64,000 nt of DNA from Erythrophleum ivorense. Lineage: Eukaryota > Streptophyta > Magnoliopsida > Fabales > Fabaceae. The stretch spans positions 47,455,283 through 47,519,282 of the forward strand of contig JAIUCV010000003.1 of assembly GCA_026724425.1 (NCBI GenBank), written 5' to 3'. The position numbers and the translations under genes were made by a program. Below the pieces are notes generated by a model that saw nothing but the letters and a program-made list of their open reading frames with translations, ran no database searches and had not been told where the DNA came from. Positions 46,218 to 59,961 of this stretch are shown one piece after another; the first letter of the stretch is position 1, and each line of letters opens with the position of its first letter.

Positions 46218-48939
46218 TTGATTTTTAGGCAGAACCAAGGGTGATTCTAAGGAAAAAGGGTATGGAGATTAAGAATATGTAAGGGGAATTAACAAAAAGC
46301 CAATAGATTTCAAGATGTAATTTCTAGGGTTTCAATTGCATCTTGTAAAATATGATTGTGTACAATGATTCCTAGGCCTAAATAAGAGTTTAAATGAGTT
46401 TCTACGATCCCTAAGAGGCTCCCCACATGTATCTCTCCTTAAGAAAACAAAGCAAAGTCCATAGATGCCAAAACCTAGCATAGGTTTGGCCAAGAGAGGT
46501 TCATGTAGTTAGGGAGAGTTTTAAATTTTTCTAAGCCTATTTTTGAGTCATATATGATGAATGAATATGAGGGGAATCCTTGGAAAAAATTTAAGAAGCT
46601 TAGAGAATGAGTTGGTGCTTTATGTTCCATATTATGACCTAAAGAAGCAACATGTAGCTAGGCTCTTAGTTTTAATTGTGTGATTACTCCAAGAGGCTTA
46701 AAAGGAGTCAAGAATCATATTTGAAAGGAAAGAATGGAGCCTAAAATTTATTTGAGGGATGTTGCTTCATTAGGTATAATTATGGAACCATAATGAGGTT
46801 TATAGATCAAGTTAGTATCTAAGCAAGTTGTGTGGCCTTAGAATTAATTCCATGAACCTAATTGACTTCCATAAATTGTGTCTAGGCCAAAAAGGAATGA
46901 TCTCCACCTTCTTGGGTGTGTGAGGTCAAGGGAGAGGATTCAAGGCTTAAGGAAAAAGTATACAAATGTTAGCAAGGTAGCTCTCTCCACCTTCTCTCAT
47001 GCATGATTGTTTGCTTTACTTGTCTTTAAATGTGTGTATATGTATTTCAAGCCATGAAAAATGTTCTAGCATGAGCTCTTACTCCATGGTACCATAATGA
47101 TGCATTATGTTTTCCAAATGATGTTTATGATATTTGCCTTGGTTTTCTTGAGTGTGGTAAGGTCAAGAGCCTTTAGCCATGGTGCAAATGAGCCAAGAAC
47201 CCTTAAGATTGGTTGAGACAAAGTAAAGAGTCTCCTAAAAGTAAGGTTGACTCCCAAGAGCATGGTTGAGTCCAAGAACCTCTTAAAGAATGGGTGAAGC
47301 AAGTCCAAAATTCACAAGTAAATGGGTAAGGCCAATCCACTTGCTTAGCAAACCTATGTATGCTATGTATGACTTTTTCAAATGCTAAAAATACTTTTTG
47401 AATGATTGCACATGTCCATATGCCATGCATGCATTTGTGAGACTTGTTTTGCATGCTTTATATATGATTGAATGGGAGATGAGCTATTAGGATTCTTTGA
47501 ATCTCATTCTAACATGCTAGGTGGACCAAGAGAGTAAGGTAATGGAAATCAACCACCTTAAAGATGAGAGCATGACATCAAAGTGTCTTGAAATTGTTAT
47601 TTTAAGGCCTTATGGATAGCAATTGATGAAATCCCTAGTTTTATATATCATATGATGTTATGAACATGTATAAATATATTAATGTATCATGTATAAATGA
47701 GAGCCAAGGTTGTATGTATGGAATTACTCATTTTGGACATGTAATGGCAATTTTACATTATGAAATTACATGTATGAATGGAAGTGGAATGGACAAAATA
47801 AGATGCATGAGATTTGGGACCATTTAGGCAGTTCATACAAGTCATAATTATGCTTTTGGACTTGCCCAAGAGGTGACAAACCTCTAGGAAAGCCATTTGG
47901 ACATTTTGATATCTTGTATGGACTAAGAATTGACCAATTTAGAACCCTATACCATTTTTTGCCCAAATGAGCTCTTCTTGGTATGATATTTGGCATGAAA
48001 TTAGAGCTTGTTGATAGCTTTTTAAAAAGCTAAAGAATATAATTTTTGGAGGTCTAGAGAATGTTTGATAAATTTTTAAAGTTGAAAAATTTTCTGGTTT
48101 TGATCAGGTCATTGTTCATACTGGTCTAAAAATAAAATTTGTCACACAGGGCTCAAATGATGTCCAATTGCCACGAAATTTTATAAAAAAAATTAAACAT
48201 TTCCAGTGACTTGTGCTAACTAGAAGAACCTTATTTGGATGTCTAAAGAGGGAGATATGAATTTTCAAAGAATATGTTCAGTATTAGGAACTCCAGCTGA
48301 CCTTAGTTGCTATTTGATTGAGTTTCGAGGTCTGAGCATGCCTGAACTGGTCTGGAGTTATTTTTTTCTCTAGCTAACATCCACAACTTTCTTGATTGGT
48401 ATCATTTTCATGGATTGGAGTTTTGTGGAATTAATTGGATATTTTTTAAGTTTGCAGCAGAATTTTGTGACAGCACCAGTGGATAGCCTAACCTCTAGAT
48501 TATTTTGAATGTCAAACGTCCTCTGTGTTAGATGTTATGGCCTGTACATATTTTTAGCATGAATTAATATGTGTATATTTCTAGAATGGCCAAGAATGCA
48601 TGATTTTTATTTTTATAAAATTAGTTATGATTTTCCAAAATTATGACATAAAAGTAGAAAAATCTGGCCGAAAATATGTACGTGTATTTTAAGTTTCCCT
48701 TTGAGTTCCATGAGTTTTAGGCCACTTTTCATTATGAAAATGAGTTGTATTCATGTAATTAAATATGAGAATGTGATGTATAAGCTCACATGGTCCACGT
48801 GACACCAAATGAAATTTTTATACGCGACGTAATGCTAAAATAATAAATATTTTTAATGGCTTTTTCTTTGAAAATTTTCATGATTCTTGGAAATGAGTTA
48901 TTTAAAGGCTTGAGATGAGCTAGAAATTATGGTGTTACA
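46218..48939 (+). mobile_element. Large LTR, copy G (5' part missing)
   Basis: Begins in the interior of the LTR (a 'ttttaggcagaaccaaggg' block also near 41735 and 63650) and runs to an intact end, GAGATGAGCTAGAAATTATGGTGTTACA-like at 48939. Landmarks include 'gatgagctattaggattctttgaatctc' near 47475 and 'cacatggtccacgtgac' near 48790. Confidence 0.68.
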
Positions 48940-49539
48940 CTTTCTATGCTTACTTTGCCTATATATATGGCACTTTCCATCACTTGTAATAATAATTTTC
49001 AAGTATTATCAATCAAAAGAGACTTCTCTGCATTTCCAACCATGAAAGGCATTCTTTTATTAGTTTTTCATTGAACTTTTCTAACTTATTAGGGCTTTCA
49101 ACTTTATGGCATCTTTAACACTTCAGGTCCTTGTTTCTTTGTACTCAATGGTTTGAGTGGATCAACTGTACTTGATTCTTAGCTTGCTTAGGGTGAGTAT
49201 ATTAGATTGGCTATAGGTTCAAAGGTTCTAATCCTTCCCCAGTTCGCATTAGGTGAGTATGGTGATTAATCAACTAAAGGTTTAGCAAATTATAAACATT
49301 GATTGAAAACCCTACTTTACCCTTTTAGGATTGCCATAATCAAAATTAAATAATGATTAGCAAAGATAAAGTCATCGGAATTCATTGCATTGACGAAATT
49401 TGAAGCCAATAATGATTAGGGATGATGGGATTTAGAGAAAATGGCAGACTAGAGCTAGAGGAAAATGGTGATGGTGACCTCGAGGGATCTACAAAATAAG
49501 AATGTTACATTGTAAATCCTAAGGGATTTTGATTGTTGA
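48940..49539. other. Unassigned; promoter-like sequence
   Basis: A CTATATATATGGC string near 48958 is followed by sequence with the look of an LTR start region, but no repeat partner is visible. No gene was recognised. Confidence 0.35.
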
Positions 49540-52060
49540 AAACCACAAATTTTACAACGGATTCCACAAGCGTATGAATCGAGTATGTAGTATAGTAGAT
49601 CAAAATTGTCTCACAGGGAATTGATTTAGACATAGTTAGGCTTAAGAAGTTTCACTTTTGTTTAAGTTAAGACAAACACCAAAATACTAGCCAAATAAAA
49701 TAAAAATGAACTTAGAAAAATAACTGAGTGTTTAGGATTGTTCTAATGAGAATTAACACTAAGAAGTATCCTAGATTCTTATCCCCTTATTGACAAAAAT
49801 TGAGTTGTTTAGTTAATTAGTTTAATTAGTGATCTAAGAGTTAAGGAATCAAAGTGAGTCTATGTGTTTCTTGAACCACTTGAACTTCTATCCTACTTAA
49901 TTAAAAATCTCTCTCACAATTAATTAGGTTAATTATACTCAATCCTTTTAAACCACTTAGGATTCTTAGATATATTTCTATATTTGAGAACAAAATTAGG
50001 TCAACTTAATCCTAAGTTACCTAATCTAATGGTTCATTAAGATTTTTTTTCTTAAGAGTTAATCTTAAACCCCAAATCTATGAAAGAGGTGGCCAAACTC
50101 TTAAATGAACAAAAATAACCAGATTAAGCAGTCAAATAAAAAATCAAACAAAATTAATTGCATAAAATCTCTATTACATCGCAATAGGTTCAAGTAAACA
50201 TAGGATCCATTAAATCTAGCCACACATGGGTCTAAACATTGCAACCTAAAAAAAATATTTGAAGAAACAAGAATTCATGGAAAAAGAAATGGAGAAGAGT
50301 GTGTTGATTTGGCCTTCAATCTTTATCCAAGCTTCTTGCCTCCAAATCCCAGCTCCCTTGCGCTTTTTTCTCTTTAGAAAGTCTCCCTTCAAGCTTAGAT
50401 TCTACAAATCCTAGCTGCCTTTCGAGTTTTAAACCCAAAAGTCAAAGTTCTGCATTTCAGTAAATGAGTCTTACTGTTGCAAGAACTTATCAGTTCCAGA
50501 CTCCAAGTATTCTCGCCACAGCCCACACTATTACTAAAAGTTTCCTAGATTTCGACTTATCTCTACTAGCTCCAAGTCCTCAATCCCCATAACAACTTCT
50601 TTTATGGTCCCATCCTTGACCTTTCCACACTCATCAATCTCAAATCCCTTTTCCTCGACCATAGCTCTTTCTCTAGTTCTTGATTTTTCAGCCTCCTCCT
50701 TTTCTTTATTCCCTCCAAGCAAGTCTCTATCCCTCTCTTGAGATTAAAATTAAAATGAAATGAAATGAAATATAAAATTGCTAAAATAACTACAAAGGCT
50801 AAATTTTATTATTTACATTGATTAGAGAAAGATTTGTACTAAAATACAAAATTGTAAGAAAAAAAATCAGATAACTCCTGATTTCAACATAAAATATGCC
50901 ATAAAATATCAAAATTAGGGAGTCATCAAACTTTCCTATACTTGAACTGTTGCTTATCCTCAAGCAATTCTAAAAAATATCAATTAAAATGACCACCAAT
51001 CTATTTACTCTTCACAATTAAGATCCAATCAATCAAGATTAAAAATTTTCCCATACTTAAAACATATCCAGAGTCAAAATCAGGAGATCGACTAAACTCA
51101 ATTTGAATTATATAATTAATGCAATAATAACAACACCCTTTTAAGTCTAAAGTGTGTGTGGTTCAATAGATGGTTCTTGAAGTAATTAAGTGATCTTATC
51201 AATAACCACATTACAATTCCAAGAATAATTCAATTATCTACTCCAATTTCAATCATCAAAACTAATTAAGAAAGATCATTGGTTTTATTATCCAACAATA
51301 TATCGATTTCAACACAATTATCTATTTTTTCTTTTCTTTTTTTCAAAATTTTCCTCCTACTTATTTCTCCTAATCCTTTTTATGTGAATGACAACATTGG
51401 CTATGAAGTCACCTGGTTACTCAAATTAAGAAAATTGATTTAGAGTACTTCTTTGCATACTTAGTTTCTACCACTGTTTGACAAGAAAGTTCACACTTTT
51501 TGGTACAAACTCCTAGTTATTAAGTAGTTTCAACCATTAGAGCAAACCCTTTTTTTTCAATTGTATATCCATTCATTTTTTTTTGGTACAAATACACTAC
51601 ATAACCAAATGATTTCTCTCTTAAATAACAATTAGATATCCATCCATAAATAAATATATTGGATTTATCAAAGAAAAATAATTGAACTTATATAAAAAAT
51701 ACTAAATTACTACAATTACCATCTAATTGAATAAGTGTTTCAATTATGAAAAATTACTAAAAATTACATTAATTAATTCATTCAATTCAAGTTTACTCAA
51801 CTTTCCAATTCCTCATCTTACTTTCATCAATTGCAAGGGAATAACTAAATCTAAATTAATTGGTCAAACTTGTGGAGACATTATGTTTAACTATATATCC
51901 TAATTGTCTTTTCTCTAAATTTTTTTTATCAAATTATATACACCTAAACAAAAGGAAACTCACATGAATATACCACTTTAACTTTTGAGCTAACTTACAA
52001 GTATAACCATTTTTTTATCCCCCCTCTCATACTTAGAATTAACATTGTCCTCAATATGAA
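49540..52060 (-). mobile_element. Athila/Tat-like element, 3' noncoding part
   Basis: In minus sense, 52060-52012 reads TTGAGGACAATG, then a GAGAGGGGGGAT purine run, a block characteristic of the region after the last ORF of Athila/Tat elements. A block near 49550-49640 (GGATTCCACAAGCG, TCTCACAGGGAATTG) is also typical of these elements. No LTR ends could be fixed. The assignment rests on these blocks and on the coding remnants to the right on the same strand. Confidence 0.45.
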
Positions 52061-52339
52061 AGAAAGAGATAACCAAGGAAAGAAAAATAGAAGTAAAAGA
52101 GAGAGAGAGACAGAGATAGAGACTCCCTTTATAGAAAGACCCAATAAGAGAGAGAGACTTGATCAAAACTGGCATCTGGGAGACAGAAATAGACAAAAGG
52201 GCAAGAACAGGGAGTAAGTGAAATTGAAATATAGGAATTCAAATCTATAAATAGTGAATGAAAATCCTAAGAGTTAGATTAAAGTGTACAATCATCCATA
52301 TATAGTTATCCAAAAGAAACATAAAGCAATTGGAAAGTT

Positions 52340-52889
52340 TAAACACTAAGGGTTAGATGGGCCAGGCATGTCTTGAGAAGCTAAATCATGTGGAAGGACA
52401 ATAATAGAAGACTGAGGCATTTCTAGAGGTAGTGGTGGAAGGTTGGGCACCAAATAATCTACTAAAATTTGCAGCTGCTCTTGCATAGGAAGTACATGAA
52501 CCTCTAATCTCTTAATATACTCTCTCACCTAGCCTTCAAATTGTGTTTGAGGTGGTGCATCATGAACCATAGGCTCTGGTTCCTCCTCTTATTAAGGTGG
52601 AGGTGGAGGTGTCTCCTACTGCTACCATCCTCAAGGTCTTCTAGGCCTACTAGGTTCATCTTTTATATTGTCATATTTGAAGGTACCCTTGGGCTTGAAT
52701 TACACATCATTTTTGGACACCTGACTACCCCCCATTTGAAGCAACTTAGTAAACATATACGGTAAGCCAAACTAACCCATTCAACCCATGCCACTTGCTT
52801 GAAATTCAAAATCATGAGGCAAGGAATATTCACCTACTTTCTCGTTATAAAATAATAAGTAAGCAGAGCTCTTTCTTGATTCATGTCTG
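52340..52889 (-). pseudogene. Athila-type 3' ORF, second part
   Basis: Continues the ORF that is interrupted at 54350. The piece next to the Copia LTR reads MNQERALLTYYFI, matching the (R)A.LLY segment of the plant-transposon/env-like protein of Athila elements. A later frame, 52528-52346, has REYIKRLEVHVLPMQEQLQILVDYL and proline-rich text, like the C-terminus of such proteins. Stops and frame changes are present. Confidence 0.55.
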
Positions 52890-54349
52890 TGTTGGAATTT
52901 GTATGTACACATGTAGTGAAAAAATTACAAAACAACCAAAATCCCTCCCATGGATTCATTATCTTTGCTTAAGCTGAAGTAAGGTTGAAGAAATATACCT
53001 CTAGCTCACAAAACTTTTTTCTCTTTTTTATTAATTAGGTTTGGATCTCTAGGCTCTGCTCTTCATGAACCAACATCCTTTATCGGTATCCACATGAATA
53101 GGATCTCCAACATGAATGGTGTGCTAGCACCACGTTACGCTAATGTCCTTATCTGATCCCGTCTGCCAAAACCACACATATTCTTAAGTGTGTGGCAGAA
53201 TTTGTTCTCTCTCTCTCTCTCTCTTAAGTGGTGTACTATTGTGGCTCCCTTTAAAAATATATGACGCGTAGGAAACCTTAGCATATCCTTTTATAAGAGA
53301 GCGTTACAAATTATGAAATTAATATATATTAATTTTGTCCACCCTTTTCTTTTTCAGGAGAGAATGCAATATCTTATCATAAATAGGATAATTTCCTATT
53401 TAAAATAGGAAACTTTCTAGAGAGCAAATATATTGAATGTGGATACTACATTCATTGAATCTAGATGCCTTCTAGGTTCAATGAATTTAGACATTCTAGC
53501 TCATGTTAGTTCATTCTTGTGTGCGACCCTATAGGCCCATATAATGTTGACAGTAGGCCTAAAACTCCTTTAAGCCCACAAGTCATAAGTGGCTTTTAGT
53601 AAGATATTATGACTACCCAAATTATATGAGGATCAATGATTTGATGCAACCTATCCTATAGCCTATGTCAAGTCCCCTTTATCACACGATATCTAGTTTA
53701 AGCACAAGACATGGAGATATCATCCTTGTATCGCTTGATCACACTTTCTCGATCTCTAAGTAGACTATTAAAAGCAAATGAAATTCCTTTCATTTGAGCA
53801 TGACCATGCATTTATCAGTCTCATTTATCAAGGGGCTAAAAGATATCTCTCTCTCTCTCTGTGAGAGGAACAAATCCCGTTTTGACCACTCATTTTTCTC
53901 TGCATGTATCCCATTGTATCCAATCACAACCTTTATGATCACTTGATTAAAGGTGACTTTTGATTATGTCAAAGTACAATGTTCCTCATGTAGGAATCTA
54001 TGACAGTCTCAGGTTTAAGAGCTTGGTGATATGGCTATAGATGAGATACGCTTATGACCTAGTCCATGTAGCTATCTCACGATAGGTCAGTCTAGCACTT
54101 TGGTGCCTAACAAGTGCCTATACTTTGGTTTGTATCTGCATACATGGTTATCAATCAAAATCATACTAGTCTTAATTCATTATTGTTCCCATAATAATGA
54201 TCGACTAGGGACATTTAGGATAACTATAATTATCCAAGGATCTTATTATATGGCAAATATGCAAATAATATAATAATGATAATAAAACTCTTTATTAAAT
54301 CAAGACAATATTCACAGTAAATTCATAGGTCTAGAACATATTTTTAACA
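52890..54349 (-). mobile_element. Copia-type solo LTR
   Basis: In minus sense it starts TGTTAAAAATATGTTCTAGACC and ends AAATTCCAACA, 1460 bp. The start and the AATAAAG/TTTTATTATCATTATTAT block just inside are typical of a common plant Copia LTR. The Athila-type ORF reads up to both edges. The flanks TAGAT and CAGAC agree at three of five bases and differ only by transitions, consistent with a decayed 5-bp duplication. It includes CT microsatellites near 53206-53224 and 53848. Confidence 0.65.
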
Positions 54350-54950
54350 ATCTAATCCATTGAAGCTAGTCAAAATATTGCTTGAAATGAATTGAAGCCA
54401 ATAGTGAGCAAGTTTGTTCAACTAGGCTATTGTATATACTTTGTTAGTTAAATAAGCCCGTCCTTCATTGGTTATTATGACTTCAACCTCTTCCCACGGA
54501 ATAGATTGTTGATTGTCCATATAAGCCTCAAAGGCATAATGCTCAACATCAGGCATTCATAGAAATCTTGAATGACCTTCTTGTTAATCTTAACCCATGT
54601 AGTCCTATAATAATACTCATCCTCATCTTCTTTAATGTCTTTAAAATTCGCATAGAATTCTTGGATCATCATGGAAATGAGATGCATAGGCTTCTTAGTA
54701 AAGCATTGCAAATGATGTCATTCAAAATCATTGAAAGTGAGATCTAATGGATGAGGCTCATAATATCTATTTTCAAGGACTCTTAGATCTAAAAAGTTAT
54801 GCTCAAAGTGAAATTCAACCTTGGCAGATGCAAATCTATCCTTGTCATAACTCTTTTTTCTTTTATTTAGAAAAGGATGCTTGAGCTATCTTGGCTTGCT
54901 TCTTAGGTGCTATGAGGTCTATAAAAGTGATATAAAAATCAATGCAAGTA
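54350..54950 (-). pseudogene. Athila-type 3' ORF, first part
   Basis: The frame at 54711-54475 contains KPMHLISMMIQEFYANFKD, the VREFYAN motif of a protein domain often annotated as a putative plant transposon protein, which follows pol in Athila elements. In another frame it continues as IPWEEVEVI and LNKLAHYWLQFISSNILTSFNG (the W..FI..NLLPSSN motif), up to the Copia LTR at 54349. Its function is unknown; an envelope-like role has been proposed for the family. Confidence 0.6.
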
Positions 54951-56373
54951 CAATTTGGCACAGAGAAAATAAACAAGCGTCCTTGGCAAAATAATAAAGT
55001 AGTGAATGATATATAACTAACAGCCCAATCATTAAAACGTTCAAACTAAAGGAAAATAAAACAAATGAAAAATCATCATGTTTTGGGCAAGGACAAGGAA
55101 TCTTAAAGAGAATCCTAGGTCTAAATGAGTTAGTCATGGATAAATGAGAGTAAACAACTCATTCAAAGAAGAGGAAATGAAATAAACAAGTTAAATGATG
55201 CAGGGTAATGAAAATTTGAATTTTAAAAATTATGCTCATACTCGCTATAGCGAGTTCAACCTCGCCATAACGAGAAAGAACAATATTTGTAGAAATGCGT
55301 TTCTAAATCCAAATCACCTGAACAAAAGAAAACGCCTGCAAAGAGAGATGTGAAAGCAAAACCAAACTAGCTATTGCTAGTCTAGTCACCTACATTTACC
55401 AAATCAAAGCCATTCAACTTCTAAGCCCTAAGTTCTCAAAGCCACACAATCTCAAGCAGAAAGATGAAGAAAAGAACGAAAAATCAGCATACTTGGTGTT
55501 GTGTGAAGATTAAGAGAAGAAGATGATGGCATGAAAAGATGGAATGGTTGAAAAGAAAGCAAGATGCACAAGATAGGGAGTGACTATGCAATAGTAAGTA
55601 AGAACGTGAAGAAGAGGAGAGGGCAGTTTGATTTTTGTGTTTGTTTTTCTTTTGTTATTGTTATTGTTATTATTCTTATTTTTTTAATATTTTATTTAAA
55701 ATACTTAAAAACTGAGATAACTAGAGACCAGTTCTATGAAACATGTATCGTACAACATAACTACCATATCTTGCAAGTGCAAAATGGTCCTCTCATAGTG
55801 GCGAGAACACTTGGAGGTTTTGGTAAGCCATATAGGTTTGCTATAGCTAAGGCTATAGTGAGAAACTCTCTAGAATTTGTACTGGTGCAAAGGCATAAGG
55901 AATTTGCCATTGTGAAAGGGCAAGTGCACAATAGCGAAAACACTTAGAATGAATTTTAAATATGAGATTTCTCACAATAACATGTGCCATAGCAAGAAAC
56001 CCTCTAGATTTTGTACCAAATTAGAGAAACAAAGGTTTCACTATGGCAAAAAGGCATGTATGCAATAACAAGAACACTTGACAGAATTGGAAACATGAAT
56101 TTTCATGCCATTACGTAGGCCATGACAAGGAACTCCCTGGATTTTATACCAAGAACCTGAACAAGCTACACTCACAATGGCGAGAATGGACGCTTGCTAC
56201 AGAGAAAATAAAAAATGATCAAATTTAGAAAATATTAAGAAGAAATTCCATCTCACTCTATTTAATCCCTTGACATAATTCCTTTCAATTTAAAAAAAAC
56301 TAAAAAAACTAATTAATTGAAATGAAATGAACACATTAACCCTAAACCAAATGCTTCTTGCTTAAACTAGATG
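54951..56373 (-). mobile_element. Athila/Tat-like element, region between pol and 3' ORF
   Basis: Noncoding on present evidence. It carries a perfect 14-bp palindrome CTCGCTATAGCGAG near 55243 with a second decayed copy (CTCGCCATAACGAG). Related GCGAGAACAC / GCTATAGC-type units lie through 55800-56210. Frames such as 55564-55947 are not recognised. Confidence 0.45.
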
Positions 56374-59300
56374 TGTAACACCATATTTATAGAACTCATT
56401 TCATATAAATTCTAGGCATTCTTCCATGAACAACACGAGGAAGAAGGAAAACCATTAAAAATAATCAATTTAATTGTGTTACGTCACGGATAAAATTTTC
56501 ATTCGGTGTTCTGTGGGTCATATGGATTCATCCATTTCATTCTCACATTTAAATACACAAATACAACTCATAACAAACTCAAAAAGTGGTCTAGAACTCG
56601 TGCAAGTGGAGTATTCATATAAAATTCAATGATGCAATCTCGGGTAGAATTCCAGAATTTATGCACTAATTTTGGAAAATCGTAATTAATTCTAAAAAAA
56701 TTGAAATCTAGCAAACTATATCATTTTGGAAAGCTCTAAGTGTCTACCATATGATAAAAATAATTCAGGACATGAAACTTGAAGTGGAAGACGTTTGATG
56801 TTCAAAAAGCACCTAAGGTCTCAGCTGTCTAGGCTGCTGTCAAAGGTTATTGTCATAAACTTTAGAAATTCATAACTAATTCTAGAAAAATCCAAATCAT
56901 AAAAATTTGGTCATTTTGAGAAGCTACGGTGTCATATCTAAGGGAAAAAATATCTCTAGACCAAGCCAAGTTCATTTAGGAACTGAATTATGATGGAATA
57001 GTACAAGAGGTCAAGTGGCACTACTAGTAATGACACTAAACTTTAAAAACTCATAACTCTCTGCTCAAACCTCCAAATGAGATGATCTTGGTGGCCAAAA
57101 AAATATTTTGACCTCTAGTTTATTCCTATAAAATATTACAAGCATTGGACATCATTTGGGTCTCAGATGATGTAGAATACAAAACTAACCGTATGAACAG
57201 TGCATGCACCAAAACAGCAGAAAAATCCCAACTTTGAAAATTCATAATTTATTCTATAGAGCACCGATTTTTTTGCACTTTATCTTCCCAAAATCTCTCA
57301 GTGAGCTCTACATTTTTACTAAGTTTCATAGGAAGATTTGTCCATTTGGTTAGCTTGTGTTATAGGGTTCCGGTTTAGTCACTTTTATGGTTTTTACTAG
57401 CGCCAAAGTGCCCAATTTTGTTCCAAAGCTTGTGTGATCACTTGAGTACATGGGAATGCACCAAAATGACCTAGGAAAATTTTATCAAAGGTGTATGAAC
57501 CCAGAATTTAAGAATTCACATTCTCACCCTATGCCACATATAAGGACATACATGCTACCCTTTGTTATCAAGAGTCCAAAAACCACAATAACATTCATTT
57601 GACACTAAGTTCCATACATACATCAAATATTTAGGTAAATACACGTGTTCAAATAGTTATACAAAATTTTCATCATAGAATTACATCATATATCATATAT
57701 CTAGCTACACAGTGAACAAAACTATACACTTTGTTGTCAATTCTTCATCTCCCAACTTGATAGCTTCCATTACCTTGCTCATTTACTCCATCTAGAATGC
57801 AAATCCAAGTCTATAATTATGAATGGACATCATAAAATATGCAATCATCTATGGAACATCCTTAGCATTCAAGAAGTCATACAAACATGCATAGGTTTGC
57901 TAGGAAAGTAGTTTAGCCTCACCCTTTTTTCTTGTGGATTTTGGACTTACCTCACCCATTCTCTTAAGAAGTCTTGAACTAAAGCTCACTCTTGGAAGAC
58001 TTTCTCTTTGTCTTAACTAATCTTAAGGGTTCTTGGCTTATCCTCACCAAAACTAGAGGATTCTTGGCTTCACCACACTCAAGCAAACTAAAGCAAACAT
58101 CTTAAGCATCATTTGAACATATAATACAACATCATGGTACCATGGCATCTAGACATATGCTAAAATATTTTTCATGGCTTAAAACACACGTACACACATT
58201 CAAAGACAAGAAAGACATTCATTCATGTATGCGAGAAAGAAGAGAGAACTACCTTGCTTGTATTTACACTCTTTTTCCTTGAACCTTGGCTCCTCTCCTT
58301 TGGCCCCACACTCACAAAGATGTGAGACTTGTTTCCCTTGGCCTAAACATAATATATGAAAGCCAATTAAGCTCTTAGAATCATTCTTAAAGCTATACAT
58401 CTTCCTTAAACACTAACTTGGTCTAATGGCCCTTTTATGGTTCCAAAATGCACCTAATGAAGCAACATCCATAATTTGAGTTCTTGGCTCTATTTTTTCC
58501 TTCCATTTATGATTTTGACTCTATTTAGACCTCTTGGAGCCATCACACAATCAAAATAAAAAGCCTAACTATATGTTGCTTCTTTAGATCATAATATGGA
58601 ACCTATGCCACCATTTCACTTTCTAAGTTTCCAAAAATTTCTTTAAGACTTCCTCTCATCTTCTCCCCTCACATATGATACAAAACCAAACTTAAATGAA
58701 ATTAAAACTATCCCTAACCTATAGTTCTGCCCTAGCCTGAAATGACACATGGAAAAGGGAAGCAATGGGTTTGCTTTGTTTTCTTGATGGAAGAGGTGTG
58801 CATGGAGAGGTCTCTAGGGGTCTTAGGAACTCAAGCAAACATTCATCTAGGCTAGGAAATTCATGGATCAAAACAGATTTCACAATGTCTCCATGAATCC
58901 CTAACTTATCTATCTTGCATTTTCATGCTTCTTTCTTTGATTTCTTTGCACCTACTTGCTTCTCACACTCCAAAGCCTATGAATCCCCCTTGCTAGGACT
59001 AGAATTCATCTCCTTTTTCTTGGGCTCTATATGGGACAAAATGCTTACAAGGAGGAGCAAGGAAGAAGAAGCATAGAAGACAACAACTTACCTTGATTTC
59101 TTAGTTTTTCTCAAGTGCTCTTCCAAGTGGTAAATTCCTCTCCTTCAAGTTCTATTATTCCTCCTCTAGACTAGACCCAAAACATAAGCAAATCTATCAA
59201 TGAAACCATAGAAATGAATAGGAGAATGAGAGGAACAAGTTTACTAAAGGGGAAAGCATAAAATTCCATACTTTTCTTACCTTTTCTTGAATTTTTCCTC

Positions 59301-59961
59301 TTCATTTTACAACACTCTTGGATGCCATTCACAGCTACCCTCCCTTCTATTCTTAGGCAGAAACAAAGTGGTTCTAAGAGGGAGAGAAGAGGAGCATGTA
59401 TTTAAAGGTGGTTTTTGAACTTTCCTTTTTCAAAAATTCTCATTTTGTCCTTCATTCTTGGCTTTTTCATTTCTAATTCGTTTTAGCTCCTTTTTTAGAA
59501 CCATCTTTTTCATCATAAAATTTAGGTCCTCAATCTTATAAAATACCTTTGAAATCACTCAAGTTAGAGCTAAGACCTTTTTAAATGAATCAGTCAAAGT
59601 TTGGGCTCACCGCCGTTAAAAAAAGGTCTACCGGAGGGGTTTTAATTATTCCGGGGCTTTCCATGGTTTTCAAGGCCTCTGAGAACCCCGAAGAACTCAA
59701 ATTTTTCATTTAAAAAGCTCTCCTATAAGTATTATAAAAATTGCCTGAAATTATGAAAATGCCATTACCTTTCGTTGCATTTTCGTTAAGATTTGTCTAG
59801 TTATTCTGACTCCAGTTTCAAGGCACCTCTTACCTTGAATCATCATTATTTGAGGTCTAGAATATTATTCTAATTTTATTGGACCTCAAATCACTCTATC
59901 TGGGAAACTTCTTTTTGTATCCAGTGAATTTTGTACGTTTATGGAAAAACAGTATGTTACG
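56374..59961 (-). mobile_element. Large LTR, copy H (about 3.6 kb)
   Basis: On the plus strand it starts TGTAACACCATATTTATAG and ends AGTATGTTACG, where the last base of the expected TTACA is changed. It carries the U3 block shared with copies E and I ('ccggaggggttttaat' near 59630, 'aatgccattacc' near 59760). The 'gagattcaaagaatccc' landmark near 57790 is deleted. The flanks (AGATG left, TTTCT right) do not match as a duplication. It separates the Athila pol from the Athila-type 3' ORF. Confidence 0.68.
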
